The notes beneath the pieces are model-generated. The model searched no databases, had not been told where the DNA came from, and saw only the letters and a program-made list of their open reading frames with translations. Made by a program: the position numbers and the translations under genes. Shown here one piece after another: positions 9,082 through 17,746 of a DNA stretch of 64,000 nucleotides; within the stretch, counting starts at the first letter, position 1; each line of letters begins with the position of its first letter. The stretch is from Halomonas sp. MCCC 1A13316 (GTDB lineage Bacteria; Pseudomonadota; Gammaproteobacteria; Pseudomonadales; Halomonadaceae), in the NCBI RefSeq assembly GCF_014931605.1, contig NZ_CP053382.1:2294001-2358000 (forward strand), read 5' to 3'.

Positions 9082-9903
9082 ATGCTTCCCCAGCAACGCC
9101 TAGAGCTGGCCGTCTCCATCGCCCGGGAGGCAGGCGAACGAATCGTGGCGGCCAGGCACAGTCAGACCTTCAACCAGCAGCTCAAGCACGGCCAGGAGCT
9201 GGTCACCGATGTGGACGTGGCCGTCGATACCCTGATCAGCGAGCGCCTGGATGCCAGCCTGCCGGGCGAGCAGCGGCTCAGCGAAGAACTCGCACCGGAC
9301 CGCGATGTCATGCGTACGGCCGATGCGCTATGGGTCATCGACCCCATCGACGGCACCGTCAATTTCGCTCACGGCCTGTACCATGTCGCCGTCTCCATCG
9401 CCTGGGTCAGCGAGGGCAAGACCCGCCTGGGTGTCGTCCATGCCCCCTTCCTCGGCGAAACCTATACCGCGCTTTGCGGCCAGGGCGCCTGGTGCAACGG
9501 TAAACCGGTTCACGCCAGTCGCACCGCCAACCTTCAGCGCTGCCTGGTGGGCACCGGCTTTCCCTACCGGCGCGACAGCCGACCTCCGCTCATGCGCCGC
9601 CTGCTGGCCATCCTGGAGCATTGCCAGGACGTGCGCCGCAATGGTTCCGCCGCTCTCGATCTGTGCGACGTGGCCTGCGGTCGCCTGGATGCCTACTACG
9701 AGAGCGTATCGCCCTGGGACTTCGCCGCCGGAGTTCTGATCGCTCGTGAGGCCGGCGCCCGTAGCGGTCACCTTTATCCGTGTCCGGAGGGTATTCCCGA
9801 AGACCTATACGGCGAGAACCTGCTGGTCAGTGGCCCCGAGATTCATGCCGAGCTCGGCGACCTGCTGCGCGCGGCCGATGCCGATGAACTCAGGTCGTAC
9901 TGA
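9082..9903 (+). CDS. Inositol monophosphatase family protein
   Basis: This is an Mg2+-dependent, Li+-sensitive-type sugar or inositol phosphate phosphatase. The 273-residue protein carries the two family signatures: DPIDGTVNF (Asp87, Asp90) near residue 87 and SPWDFAAGVLIAREAG in the C-terminal third. The acidic LSEEL segment at 66-70 supplies the usual metal-binding Glu. I start at ATG 9082, 7 bases after GAGG; an ATG at 9076 is too close to the same site. Candidate substrates include inositol-1-phosphate (as in SuhB) or a 3'-phosphoadenosine compound (as in CysQ). The sequence alone does not separate these. Confidence 0.88.
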   Translation: MLPQQRLELAVSIAREAGERIVAARHSQTFNQQLKHGQELVTDVDVAVDTLISERLDASLPGEQRLSEELAPDRDVMRTADALWVIDPIDGTVNFAHGLYHVAVSIAWVSEGKTRLGVVHAPFLGETYTALCGQGAWCNGKPVHASRTANLQRCLVGTGFPYRRDSRPPLMRRLLAILEHCQDVRRNGSAALDLCDVACGRLDAYYESVSPWDFAAGVLIAREAGARSGHLYPCPEGIPEDLYGENLLVSGPEIHAELGDLLRAADADELRSY

Positions 9904-10024
9904 AGGGTTCCCTCGGCAGCCGCGCGATAGCATCCTCCAATCGGACCTCTAGCAGGCTGCTATTGGCCCCCTGTCCCTCCATCCGTCACAATGGCATCAG
10001 AAAATATCTTCAGGAGAGCTTTAT

Positions 10025-10285
10025 ATGTTCGTGGTCATCTTCGGTCGTCCCGGTTGCCCCTTCTGCGTTCGTGCACAGCAGCTCGCCCAGAGCCTGGAAA
10101 GTGCCAACGCGATCGAAGGGCATCGCTACGTGGATATCTGGGCCGAAGGCATCAGCAAGGCCGATCTGGAGAAGACCATCGGCAAGCCGGTTTCGACCGT
10201 GCCGCAGGTCTTCGTTGACCAGACCCATGTCGGCGGCTTCACCGAATTCGACCGATACGTCCGTGACAATGCCCTCATGGCATGA
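10025..10285 (+). CDS. grxA: Glutaredoxin 1
   Basis: This is a small cytoplasmic glutathione-dependent disulfide reductase. At 86 residues it matches E. coli Grx1 (85) almost end to end. It has the dithiol active site CPFC (Cys11-Cys14), the cis-proline segment TVPQVFVDQ that binds glutathione, and the GG motif in HVGGFTEF. GGAGAG precedes the start. It stands alone on the plus strand between the IMPase-family gene and the DUF1338 gene. The likely substrates are ribonucleotide reductase and PAPS reductase, by analogy. Confidence 0.93.
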   Translation: MFVVIFGRPGCPFCVRAQQLAQSLESANAIEGHRYVDIWAEGISKADLEKTIGKPVSTVPQVFVDQTHVGGFTEFDRYVRDNALMA

Positions 10286-10440
10286 GGAGCTGCGTCGTCC
10301 GCCCGTGCCGGGACGGTGTCCCGGCCTGCCTTGACCGTTCAATTCCCGTTTAACGTTCTCCCCGCGTTGAAAGCCGTTCCTGACCAGCCCCTATACTGAG
10401 GTCTAATGCGCAAGCGCATCTGGACAATAGGAACGGCACG

Positions 10441-11208
10441 ATGCAAAGGGAAGAATTCCTCCAGCAACTCTGGCTCGACTACATTCACCATCATCCGGAT
10501 GTGGGGATGCTGCGCCTGTGGCCAACCGATGCGCCGGTCGAGTACATGACCCTTCTCACCCTCAATCAGCCTCCCTTCGCTGCCGATGACTTCCTGCCGA
10601 CGCTGGCTCATCTCGGCTACCGTCCCGTGCATCGCTACGCCATGGCCGACCGTGGCCTGCTGGTATCACTGTTGGCGCCGCCCGACAGTGGCACTTGGCT
10701 GGTGCTGGCGGAATTCCAGCTCAGCAGCCTATCGCGCGTGCCGCGTGACGAGCTTGCCGAATTGGTGAGCCGCGCGCATCCCCAGGATACCCGCGGCAAG
10801 AACCTGCTGAGCCGGGGCCGCCCCTGGGCCATGCCCAGTTGGGGTATGTATCGAGCGCTGCACGACGCCCACCCCTTGGCAGCCTGGATCGCGGCCATGG
10901 GGCCGAGCGTGCATCACGCCGGTTTCGATTGCGAACGCCTCGGCAGCAGTTTCGAAGCCCTCGATGCCGCCTTGTCCGAGGCCGGCCTGGCAGGTACCGA
11001 AGACCGCCACCATGGTGTCTTCCCCGTGTCGCCGTTGCTCCAGTATCGCTTCTACCCCACCTGTTCGCGGCGCCTGGCCTTCGCCGAGGGTGACGAGCAT
11101 CGCATCTGCCTGGGCGGCTTGGCCCTGATCCAGAAGCGCCTGAGCAGCGACCATGAGCGCAGCGTGGAGTTGTTGCTACCCCTTCACACGCGCTGCGAGC
11201 TCACCTGA
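10441..11208 (+). CDS. DUF1338-family protein, apparently lacking key metal ligands
   Basis: This 255-residue protein follows the DUF1338/HglS fold pattern: FLQQLWLDY at the start, FLPTLAHLGYRPVHRY, then VLAEFQLSSLS, GRPWAMPSWGMYRALH and AAWIAAMGPSVHHAGF. Active members (2-oxoadipate dioxygenase/decarboxylase, D-2-hydroxyglutarate-forming, lysine catabolism) use His, His and Glu to hold iron. Here the first ligand motif, usually DHxALRT, reads EYMTLLT, and the usual late YEF(A) Glu segment reads GGLALIQK. Only the middle His (VHH) seems kept. It is therefore probably a non-catalytic or changed-function paralogue. The family call is from memory of the motifs. Confidence 0.65.
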   Translation: MQREEFLQQLWLDYIHHHPDVGMLRLWPTDAPVEYMTLLTLNQPPFAADDFLPTLAHLGYRPVHRYAMADRGLLVSLLAPPDSGTWLVLAEFQLSSLSRVPRDELAELVSRAHPQDTRGKNLLSRGRPWAMPSWGMYRALHDAHPLAAWIAAMGPSVHHAGFDCERLGSSFEALDAALSEAGLAGTEDRHHGVFPVSPLLQYRFYPTCSRRLAFAEGDEHRICLGGLALIQKRLSSDHERSVELLLPLHTRCELT

Positions 11209-11221
11209 ACCAGTGGCTGGT

Positions 11222-11250
11222 GCGTTATCCACAGAATCTGTGGATAACGC
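11222..11250. repeat. 29-bp palindrome containing two inverted perfect DnaA boxes
   Basis: TTATCCACA (11225-11233) and its inverse TGTGGATAA (11239-11247) are both exact DnaA-box consensus. The symmetry extends to 14-bp arms (GCGTTATCCACAGA and complement) around one central A. It lies 13 bases after the DUF1338 stop codon. It has no T tract, so a simple terminator is unlikely. Confidence 0.75.
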
Positions 11251-11337
11251 TGTGCAAGACGCTGTGACAAGCCCCCCGCGCCCCAAGAATGACGCGTGTC
11301 GCTCAGACTGATCATAAAATCATCACGTAACGAAACG

Positions 11338-11365
11338 AAAAGCCCGGGCATCTGCCCGGGCCTTT
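11338..11365. terminator. Bidirectional terminator between DUF1338 gene and scoB
   Basis: The stem GCCCGGGCA/TGCCCGGGC has a minimal loop and is flanked by AAAA on the left and TTT on the right. It lies between two convergent genes, 17 bases downstream of the scoB stop and after the DUF1338 gene, and can serve both. Confidence 0.8.
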
Positions 11366-11382
11366 GCGCTACTAATCATGCC

Positions 11383-12042
11383 TCAGTCGAAGGTCATTTC
11401 CGGAACGTGATCGGGCACGATCAACTTACCGGCGGTCTTCTCGACGATCTCCTCGACGCTAACCCCGGGAGCGCGCTCCTTGAGGATGAAGCTGCCGTTC
11501 TCGATTTCCAGGTAGGCGAGGTCGGTGAGTACGCGGTTGATGCAGCCGGCTCCGGTCAGCGGTAGCGTGCACTTCTCGAGCAGCTTGGACTCGCCATGCT
11601 TGGAAGCATGGGTCATGGTACAGATGATGTTCTCGGCGCCGGCCACCAGGTCCATGGCGCCGCCCATACCCTTGATCAGCTTGCCGGGCACCATCCAGGA
11701 GGCGATGTTACCCTCCTGGTCGACCTCGAAGGCGCCTAGCACGGTCAGGTCGACGTGGCCGCCACGGATCATGGCGAAGGATTCCGCCGAATCGAAGATT
11801 GCCGCCCCGGGCCTAGCCGTCACGGTCTGCTTGCCGGCATTGATCATATCGGGATCGACTTCTTCCTCGGTGGGGAAGCGCCCCATGCCGAGCAGGCCAT
11901 TCTCGGACTGCAGCATCACGTCGATGCCTTCCGGGACGTAGTTGGCCACCAGGGTCGGGATGCCAATCCCCAGGTTGACGTAGAAGCCGTCCTTCAATTC
12001 TTGCGCCACGCGCTGTGCCATCTGTTCGCGAGTCAGTGCCAT
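11383..12042 (-). CDS. scoB: 3-oxoacid CoA-transferase subunit B (succinyl-CoA:acetoacetate type)
   Basis: This is the beta subunit of a class I CoA-transferase that moves CoA from succinyl-CoA to acetoacetate, giving acetoacetyl-CoA. The 219-residue chain carries the catalytic Glu in SENGLLG, plus NLGIGIPT near the N-terminus and the GGAMDLV glycine turn. AGAGG precedes the ATG at 12042. It lies 68 bases downstream of subunit A, and the pair forms an operon. Together with bdhA it completes use of 3-hydroxybutyrate. An adipate-type (PcaIJ) specificity cannot be excluded by eye, but residues around the active site look SCOT-like. Confidence 0.9.
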   Translation of the reverse strand: MALTREQMAQRVAQELKDGFYVNLGIGIPTLVANYVPEGIDVMLQSENGLLGMGRFPTEEEVDPDMINAGKQTVTARPGAAIFDSAESFAMIRGGHVDLTVLGAFEVDQEGNIASWMVPGKLIKGMGGAMDLVAGAENIICTMTHASKHGESKLLEKCTLPLTGAGCINRVLTDLAYLEIENGSFILKERAPGVSVEEIVEKTAGKLIVPDHVPEMTFD

Positions 12043-12110
12043 CTTGTTTGCCTCTTGTGTTCGGTGGAGAAGCGATACCGGCCGCAGCCGGCTTGGAAGC
12101 GGCGGCGGGC

Positions 12111-12812
12111 TCAGCCCTCGCGCACGGTGCGCTTCTCGATACGCTTCTCGAAGGTGCCCTGGATGATACGGTCGACGTAGATGCCCGGCGTGTGGATCTG
12201 GTCGGGGCGCAGCTCGCCGGGTTCGACGATCTCCTCGACCTCCACCACGGTGACCTTGCCGCAGCTGGCAGCCAGCGGATTGAAGTTCTGGGCAGTATCG
12301 CGGTACACCACGTTGCCGTAACGATCGGCCTTCCAGCCCTTGACGATGGCGAAGTCGGCGTGGAATGCCTCTTCGAGGATGTAGTGCCGCCCATTGAACT
12401 CGCGGACCTCCTTGCCCTCGCCGATCGGCGTGCCGTAACCGGTGGCTGTATAGAAGGCAGGAATGCCCGCCCCGCCGGCACGCATCTTCTCGGCCAAGGT
12501 GCCCTGCGGGGTCAGGATCACTTCGATTTCATCGTTGAGCATCTGTTGCTCGAACAGGGCATTTTCACCTACATAGGAAGCATAGAAACGCTTGATCTGC
12601 TTGTCTTCCAGCAACACGCCCAAGCCGAAGCCATCGACGCCACAATTGTTGGAGATGACAGTCAGTTCCTTGACACCGCGGCGCTTGACCTCGGCGATCA
12701 GGTTCTCGGGAATCCCGCACAGGCCGAAGCCCCCGGCAACCAGTGTCATCCCACTCTCGATGCCTGCCATTGCCTCTTCGTAGGAGTACACTCGCTTGTC
12801 GAATCCGGACAT
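12111..12812 (-). CDS. scoA: 3-oxoacid CoA-transferase subunit A
   Basis: This is the alpha subunit of the same CoA-transferase. The 233-residue protein has the CoA-binding glycine-rich stretch [15 protein letters not shown] at about 26-40 and the [15 protein letters not shown] region typical of the alpha subunit. GAGG precedes the start by 7 bases. It is the first gene of the scoA-scoB operon and is divergent from a LysR regulator across 136 AT-rich bases, an arrangement that suggests LysR control of the operon. Confidence 0.92.
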   Translation of the reverse strand: MSGFDKRVYSYEEAMAGIESGMTLVAGGFGLCGIPENLIAEVKRRGVKELTVISNNCGVDGFGLGVLLEDKQIKRFYASYVGENALFEQQMLNDEIEVILTPQGTLAEKMRAGGAGIPAFYTATGYGTPIGEGKEVREFNGRHYILEEAFHADFAIVKGWKADRYGNVVYRDTAQNFNPLAASCGKVTVVEVEEIVEPGELRPDQIHTPGIYVDRIIQGTFEKRIEKRTVREG

Positions 12813-12908
12813 CGCAAAGCCTCGTCTTGTTGTGAAATGGAAATACAGAAATAACGGTACATGATCAGTGTTGACCCACCCAATATATTTGTTAAGTTTG
12901 TTTTTTTT

Positions 12909-12918
12909 ATCAATTGAT
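12909..12918. promoter_or_regulatory. Candidate LysR operator (10-bp palindrome) in scoA/lysR divergent spacer
   Basis: ATCAATTGAT is a perfect palindrome in a strongly AT-rich 136-base spacer between divergent scoA and the LysR gene. TATAAAAT lies downstream at 12929-12936 on the plus strand. The position suits a shared operator, but the palindrome is short and the call is tentative. Confidence 0.35.
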
Positions 12919-12948
12919 ATGAATTATTTATAAAATGAGCCGCATACC

Positions 12949-13842
12949 ATGACCGTCAAGCAGCTTCGCGCCTTTCTTGCCGTCGCCCAGACCCTCAGTT
13001 TCACTCAAGCCTGCGAGCGGCTGCATCTGTCTCAACCGGCACTAAGCCTTGCCATCAAGGGGCTCGAAGAAACCTTGGGCGGTGCACTGCTGATTCGCAG
13101 CACGCGCAGCGTCCGTCTCACACCGGAAGGCGAAGTCCTGGTTCCGCTGGCCAAGCGCTTGTTGGCCGACTGGGACAATACCGAGGAGCTGCTGCGGCAG
13201 CGCTTCACGCTGCAGCTCGGCCGCGTGGCTCTGGCTGCCATGCCCTCCATCGCCTGCAACCGATTGCCTCGCGCGCTGAGACGCTTTCGCGAGCGTTTTC
13301 CCCGAGTCAACGTGACGGTGCACGACGTGATCAACGAGCAAGTGATCGAAATGGTGCGCCGTCAGCAGGTCGAGCTAGGCATCGCCTTCGAGCCGGAAAC
13401 CCGAGAAGGCATCGACTTCCTGCCGCTATTCGACGATACCTTCGTTGCCGTGCTGCCCCCCGAGTCGCCCCTCGTCGATGCCGAATCTATCGACTGGAAG
13501 GCCCTGCTCAGATACGACTTCATCACCCTGCAGCGCCCCTCCATGGTGCGCATCCTGCTGGAACAGGCGCTGGCGCGCCAACAAACGGAGCTACCGGTAG
13601 CGTTCGAAAGTCACCAGCTCGCCACCGTCGGGCGCATGGTGGCAAGTGGCCTGGGCGTCAGCGCCGTACCTTCGCTGTGTCGCGAACAGATGCATGAACT
13701 CGGCGCACGTTGCGTACCGCTCTACGATCCACAGATCCGCCGTACCGTAGGCGTGATACTCGGTGCCGGCCAGGAGCTGTCGACTGCCGCGCGGGCGCTG
13801 CGCGAGGTGCTGCAGACGACCCTGTGCGAACCGCCTGCGTGA
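12949..13842 (+). CDS. LysR-family transcriptional regulator, divergent from scoAB
   Basis: This 297-residue regulator has the usual N-terminal winged helix-turn-helix (residues 1-60: QLRAFLAVAQTLSFTQACE, HLSQPALSLAIKGLEE) and a periplasmic-binding-like effector domain from about 90. It is transcribed away from scoA, the classical LysR layout, so regulation of the CoA-transferase operon by a ketone-body or acyl metabolite is a reasonable inference. The ribosome-binding site is weak (GAG about 10 bases upstream). The effector is unknown. Confidence 0.88.
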   Translation: MTVKQLRAFLAVAQTLSFTQACERLHLSQPALSLAIKGLEETLGGALLIRSTRSVRLTPEGEVLVPLAKRLLADWDNTEELLRQRFTLQLGRVALAAMPSIACNRLPRALRRFRERFPRVNVTVHDVINEQVIEMVRRQQVELGIAFEPETREGIDFLPLFDDTFVAVLPPESPLVDAESIDWKALLRYDFITLQRPSMVRILLEQALARQQTELPVAFESHQLATVGRMVASGLGVSAVPSLCREQMHELGARCVPLYDPQIRRTVGVILGAGQELSTAARALREVLQTTLCEPPA

Positions 13843-13931
13843 AATGAGGAGCTGGGCAGCCTGAGCCCTATCCATTAGCATGTGCGGCTATCGCCCAAAA
13901 GAGCCAAGGCGCAACGATTAAGGAGTCAGGC

Positions 13932-14801
13932 ATGTCGACCCTGAAAGGGCTCGTCAGCGTTCTGCTATTGGTCATAAATACGCTGTTCTGGTCGGTTCCC
14001 CTGATCCTGTTGACGGCGATCAAGCTGATTACCCCAACGCGCCGGTTGCGCCTGACCGTGCTCCGCGGCCTGAACGGCGTGGCACTGAACTGGATAGGTT
14101 GCAACCTGTGGTGGATGCGCCACTGGTTGAAGCCCCAGATCAACGCAAGCCTGCCCAACGGGCTGACGCCCGAGCAGCGCTGGCTGGTGATCTCCAATCA
14201 TCGCAGCTGGACCGATATTTTCATGCTGCTCATGGTCCTTCATCGGCGCATACCGATGCCGCGTTTCTTCCTCAAGCAACAGCTCATCTGGATTCCGGTC
14301 GTGGGACTTGCCTGGTGGGCACTCGAATACCCCTTCATGCGTCGCTACAGCCGCGAGCAGATCGAACGCAACCCGCAACTCGCGCACGTCGACCGCAAGG
14401 AGACCGAGCGCATGTGCGAGCGCGCCCGCGAAATGCCGCTGGCCATTTTCAACTTCGTTGAAGGCACACGATTTACCCCAGCCAAGCGCGACGCGCAAAA
14501 TAGCCCCTTCCGCCACCTGCTTCGTCCCAAGGCCGGCGGTGTCGCCCAGGTACTGAGCCTGCTCGGCGAGCAGCTCGACGGCATCCTCGATGTCACCCTG
14601 CACTATGCAACCCCGAACCCGACCTTCTGGGGCTTCTTGTGCGGACTCGAGGGACCGATAACGCTCGAGGCTCGCCGTCTCGAGGTACCCGGCTGGATGC
14701 TCGACAGTCGCTACCATGACGATCCGCACTACAAGGAACGCTTCCACTCATGGCTCAACGCCCTGTGGCAGGAAAAAGACCAGGCACTCGAATCGCGCTG
14801 A
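13932..14801 (+). CDS. 1-acyl-glycerol-3-phosphate acyltransferase-type protein (YihG/PlsC family)
   Basis: This 289-residue membrane-bound acyltransferase probably transfers an acyl chain to lysophosphatidic acid or a related lysophospholipid. The N-terminal hydrophobic segment is residues 8-32. The HX4D motif is NHRSWTD, and the FVEGTRF block binds the acceptor phosphate. The overall layout, including RFFLKQQLIWIPVVG, is closest to E. coli YihG rather than PlsC itself. AAGGAG precedes the ATG. Its last 52 bases overlap the start of the next lipoprotein gene in another frame, so the two are probably translated from one message. Confidence 0.88.
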   Translation: MSTLKGLVSVLLLVINTLFWSVPLILLTAIKLITPTRRLRLTVLRGLNGVALNWIGCNLWWMRHWLKPQINASLPNGLTPEQRWLVISNHRSWTDIFMLLMVLHRRIPMPRFFLKQQLIWIPVVGLAWWALEYPFMRRYSREQIERNPQLAHVDRKETERMCERAREMPLAIFNFVEGTRFTPAKRDAQNSPFRHLLRPKAGGVAQVLSLLGEQLDGILDVTLHYATPNPTFWGFLCGLEGPITLEARRLEVPGWMLDSRYHDDPHYKERFHSWLNALWQEKDQALESR

Positions 14802-15697
14802 TACTGCTTTGCTTACTCACGCTGCTGTCGCTCGCCGGCTGCGCCTCGCCCGGCGGGGAGGTCCAACGCCGCGTCGATTCCGGCATTGCCGGTAATTGGG
14901 TCGTGGTACAGCGTGGCGATACCCTGGGCAACATCGCCGCCCGCGCCGACGTGCCATTGGCCCGGCTGCAGCGTTTCAACCCGGATGCCAATCCCAATCG
15001 ATTGGCGGTCGGTCAGCGTTTATTGGTACCGACCCAACGCGAGCGCGCGCCCTCCGGCGGTCCCTATCGCTACCAGATACGTCCCGGCGACACCTTCTCT
15101 GCCGTCGCACGGCGCTTCAACACCACGCCGTCGCGGATCCAATCGGCCAATCCCGGTGTCGCACCGACACGGTTGCGCGTGGGCCAAATCGTTCAGGTGC
15201 CCCTGCGTGGCTCAACCGGGACGGTGGCGGCAACCTCCTCGGGCGGCCGTTCGAGTGGCGGTTCGACCAGTGTCCCCGCACGCGCCGCCGCGCCATCTGC
15301 CGCACCCAGTTCGGTGCCGAGTTCGGCACGCAATTGGCCCTGGCCGCTGGAGGACTACCGCATCGTGCGCTCCTATGGCACCGACAGTCATGGCACCCTG
15401 CAGCCGATGCTGCTCGCCACCAGTCGCGGCGCCCGGGCCAAGGCGGTAGCCGACGGCGACGTACGCTTCGCCGGCAGCATGCGCCAGCTTGGCCGCGTAA
15501 TCATCGTGCATCATGCTAACAACCTGCAGAGCGTCTACGCCCTGTGCGACAAGCTGCTGGTGGATGACGGTACGCGAGTTAGCCGCGGCACACCGCTGTG
15601 CGAAATCGGCTTCAGTAACGCCACGGAGCGTTTCGACCTTCTGTTTGACATGCGGCTCGGCGGCAAGCCTATCGACCCCCGCCGAGTGCTGCGTTAG
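14750..15697 (+). CDS. Lipoprotein with two LysM domains and a degenerate M23 (LytM) domain
   Basis: This outer-envelope protein of the NlpD/EnvC kind has 315 residues. A lipobox LSLAGC (Cys31) follows a hydrophobic signal. Two LysM peptidoglycan-binding repeats occupy about 45-92 and 103-150, followed by a Ser/Ala-rich linker and a LytM-like domain from about 195. The zinc and catalytic positions are not kept. The usual NxGxD and HxH patterns are replaced by HGTLQPML and VYALCDKL, and the LHFEIR-type strand reads LLFDMR. It is thus probably an activator or scaffold for amidases rather than an endopeptidase. The start overlaps the acyltransferase gene by 52 bases, with AAGGAA 11 bases upstream. 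Confidence 0.85.
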   Translation: MAQRPVAGKRPGTRIALILLCLLTLLSLAGCASPGGEVQRRVDSGIAGNWVVVQRGDTLGNIAARADVPLARLQRFNPDANPNRLAVGQRLLVPTQRERAPSGGPYRYQIRPGDTFSAVARRFNTTPSRIQSANPGVAPTRLRVGQIVQVPLRGSTGTVAATSSGGRSSGGSTSVPARAAAPSAAPSSVPSSARNWPWPLEDYRIVRSYGTDSHGTLQPMLLATSRGARAKAVADGDVRFAGSMRQLGRVIIVHHANNLQSVYALCDKLLVDDGTRVSRGTPLCEIGFSNATERFDLLFDMRLGGKPIDPRRVLR

Positions 15698-15701
15698 CGC
15701 C

Positions 15702-16322
15702 ATGCCGACGGAGGCTTGGGAACGGCTGTTAGCAGTGCCGGCACTGTATCGCTACTGCGGCGTGCTGGGCGAGCCCGAGGCCAGCGAGGCCCTGGCCAGG
15801 CTGAACGCGGAGCTGGATTGGCAGCGCCCCAGTCTGCGTCTGTATGGGCGCGAGCATCCTATTCCCCGCCATCAGGTGTGGATGGGCGAGCCCGAAGCAC
15901 GTTATCGCTACTCGGGACGTGACTTTCAGCCGCAGGCCTGGCACCCGGCTGTCACCGCCATACGCGAGCGCATATACCGCCTGCTGTCGTCTCGAGGTAT
16001 CGAAACCGGCTTCAATAGCGTCCTGCTCAACCGCTATGCCGACGGCCATGAGCGCATGGGCTGGCACAGCGACGACGAGCCCGAACTCGGCGTGGATCCC
16101 GTTATTGCCGCCGTTACGCTGGGCAGCGAAAGGCCGTTGCGGTTTCGCTGGAAACACGGAGTTGGCGAGGCTTTCAACGTCTGGCTACCACATGACAGCC
16201 TGCTCCTGATGGGATTCGGCTGCCAATCGAGCCTGCAGCACGCCCTGCTGCCAAGACGCATTCCCGGGCTCCGTATCAGCCTCACATTTCGCCGTGTCCT
16301 GTCGCATGCCGAGCGTCACTGA
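15702..16322 (+). CDS. alkB: Alpha-ketoglutarate-dependent dioxygenase AlkB
   Basis: This Fe(II)/2-oxoglutarate dioxygenase oxidatively removes methyl groups from alkylated bases in DNA or RNA. The 206-residue protein shows the iron triad His122-X-Asp124 (WHSDDE) and His180 (LQHALLP), plus the 2-oxoglutarate-binding RISLTFR arginines (191, 197). The NSVLLNRYADGHERMGWHSDDE region resembles the ALKBH2/3-like bacterial branch more than E. coli AlkB. The ATG follows the lipoprotein stop by 4 bases without a good Shine-Dalgarno site, pointing to translational coupling. It converges with the ligase-family gene, leaving 9 bases and no terminator. Confidence 0.88.
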   Translation: MPTEAWERLLAVPALYRYCGVLGEPEASEALARLNAELDWQRPSLRLYGREHPIPRHQVWMGEPEARYRYSGRDFQPQAWHPAVTAIRERIYRLLSSRGIETGFNSVLLNRYADGHERMGWHSDDEPELGVDPVIAAVTLGSERPLRFRWKHGVGEAFNVWLPHDSLLLMGFGCQSSLQHALLPRRIPGLRISLTFRRVLSHAERH

Positions 16323-16331
16323 GACGCAGGA

Positions 16332-17606
16332 TCAGCGCGCCTGACGATAGAGACCCCATAGCGTCGTGATCAGCAACCCGTAGACCAGCCCGCCGACAGG
16401 GTACGCAAGAAAGCTGTAAGTCAAGCCGAAGTCGATGAAAGCGACCGGCACCAAGGTACCCGCCACCGCCAGGGCCCGCTGTTCGCCTGAACCTGAACCG
16501 ACACCGCGAGCGAACAGCCACAGCGGAGCGAAATAGAGTGCCAGCAGGGCCAGCAGCCCCGGCAGCCCCCGCTTGACCCATGCATCGAGAATGTCGTTGT
16601 GAGCGTGCCAGAAACGTCCCAGTGCTGGGTCCTGCTCTCCCTCCGCACCGCGCTCACGCATGGCAGCCTGATAACCGCTGCTACCCCAGCCCAGCAGCGG
16701 GCGCTCCAGTATCAGTTGTGAAGAGCCTCGCCACATTTCCAGCCTGGCACTGACCGAGGTCATCTCGTCATCGCCCGCCACATACTGGCGAACGCTGTTG
16801 ATCGCATTGTCGACTCGCGTCGCCACGCCGGTTTGCGGCATCGCATACAGGCTGCCCAGCAGTGCCATCAATGCCGCCACCAATGACACCCGCCAGCCCA
16901 ACGACAGACGACGACCGTGCCCCCGATAGAGCACCCAGATGGCCAGCGGCAAACCGATCCAGCCCCCGCGCGAACCGGACAACGCCGAAGTGAGCAGGCC
17001 AGCCAGCCCACCGGCTATCAAGAGAAGCGACCACGACCAGCGATCGCGACGGGCAAAGGACCAACTCAAGCCAGCGAAGCACAGCAATCCCATCAGCAGC
17101 CCCAGGTTGCCGAACAGGATGGCGTGCAGCGGCTCGTGACCGTTGGCACGCGCGGTACCCTCGACCACGCGCTGCCACAGGGCCCAGGCGCTTGCCGCCA
17201 AACTGCCCAAGGCCAAGCCCGCCCACAGCCAGGTGGCAGGAACCCTGGCTCTGGCGAAAGCCATCAGTCCGACCGCGACGAGCGCGAAGGGCCAGGCGAC
17301 GGCCAGGCCAGCGGTGCCTTCACCGTGCACCAGGAGCATGCCGACCCAGATCAGGCCTTGCAGCACCATTGCGGCAACGAGCAACAGGTCCTCGCGTCGC
17401 GGAAACGCGTCGATCTGCCCCTCCTCACCAAGCCAGGCTGCCGCCAGCAACAGCAGTGGCACGAGGACGAGGACTCCCCACGGCAGCGCCAGCATCGACG
17501 CCCCCAAGGTAAGTATGGCCAGAGCTGACAACCAGGCCTGGCACTGCTCTTTAACACTACACGACATGGCTCTGGGGAGCGGCCGACAGGAATTTTCTTC
17601 GATCAT
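16332..17606 (-). CDS. O-antigen ligase family membrane protein
   Basis: This 424-residue polytopic inner-membrane protein of the WaaL/Wzy_C family has about 11 predicted helices. The large periplasmic loop carries RLEMWRGSSQLILERPLLGWGS and HAHNDILDAWVKRGLPG, the His-containing motif conserved in ligases. Members attach lipid-linked polysaccharide to an acceptor or polymerise it. It is the most distal gene of the exopolysaccharide locus, after glmS. Because a separate Wzy-like polymerase lies at 26.6-27.9 kb, this one is more likely a ligase for lipid A-core or a protein acceptor. The start at 17606 lacks a strong site; ATG 17567 is an alternative. Confidence 0.82.
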   Translation of the reverse strand: MIEENSCRPLPRAMSCSVKEQCQAWLSALAILTLGASMLALPWGVLVLVPLLLLAAAWLGEEGQIDAFPRREDLLLVAAMVLQGLIWVGMLLVHGEGTAGLAVAWPFALVAVGLMAFARARVPATWLWAGLALGSLAASAWALWQRVVEGTARANGHEPLHAILFGNLGLLMGLLCFAGLSWSFARRDRWSWSLLLIAGGLAGLLTSALSGSRGGWIGLPLAIWVLYRGHGRRLSLGWRVSLVAALMALLGSLYAMPQTGVATRVDNAINSVRQYVAGDDEMTSVSARLEMWRGSSQLILERPLLGWGSSGYQAAMRERGAEGEQDPALGRFWHAHNDILDAWVKRGLPGLLALLALYFAPLWLFARGVGSGSGEQRALAVAGTLVPVAFIDFGLTYSFLAYPVGGLVYGLLITTLWGLYRQAR

Positions 17607-17746
17607 GGCAATGGCTCATCCGTTGATACGTTGCCGTCAACGACGCTCGGAGGAACTGCCCTCCTGGCTCCCCTGGCGCCGTACTGGAAAATGACCTCTC
17701 ATAGAATAGTGAAGTCGACACCCACCCGAACGGTTCCCAAACTCCT

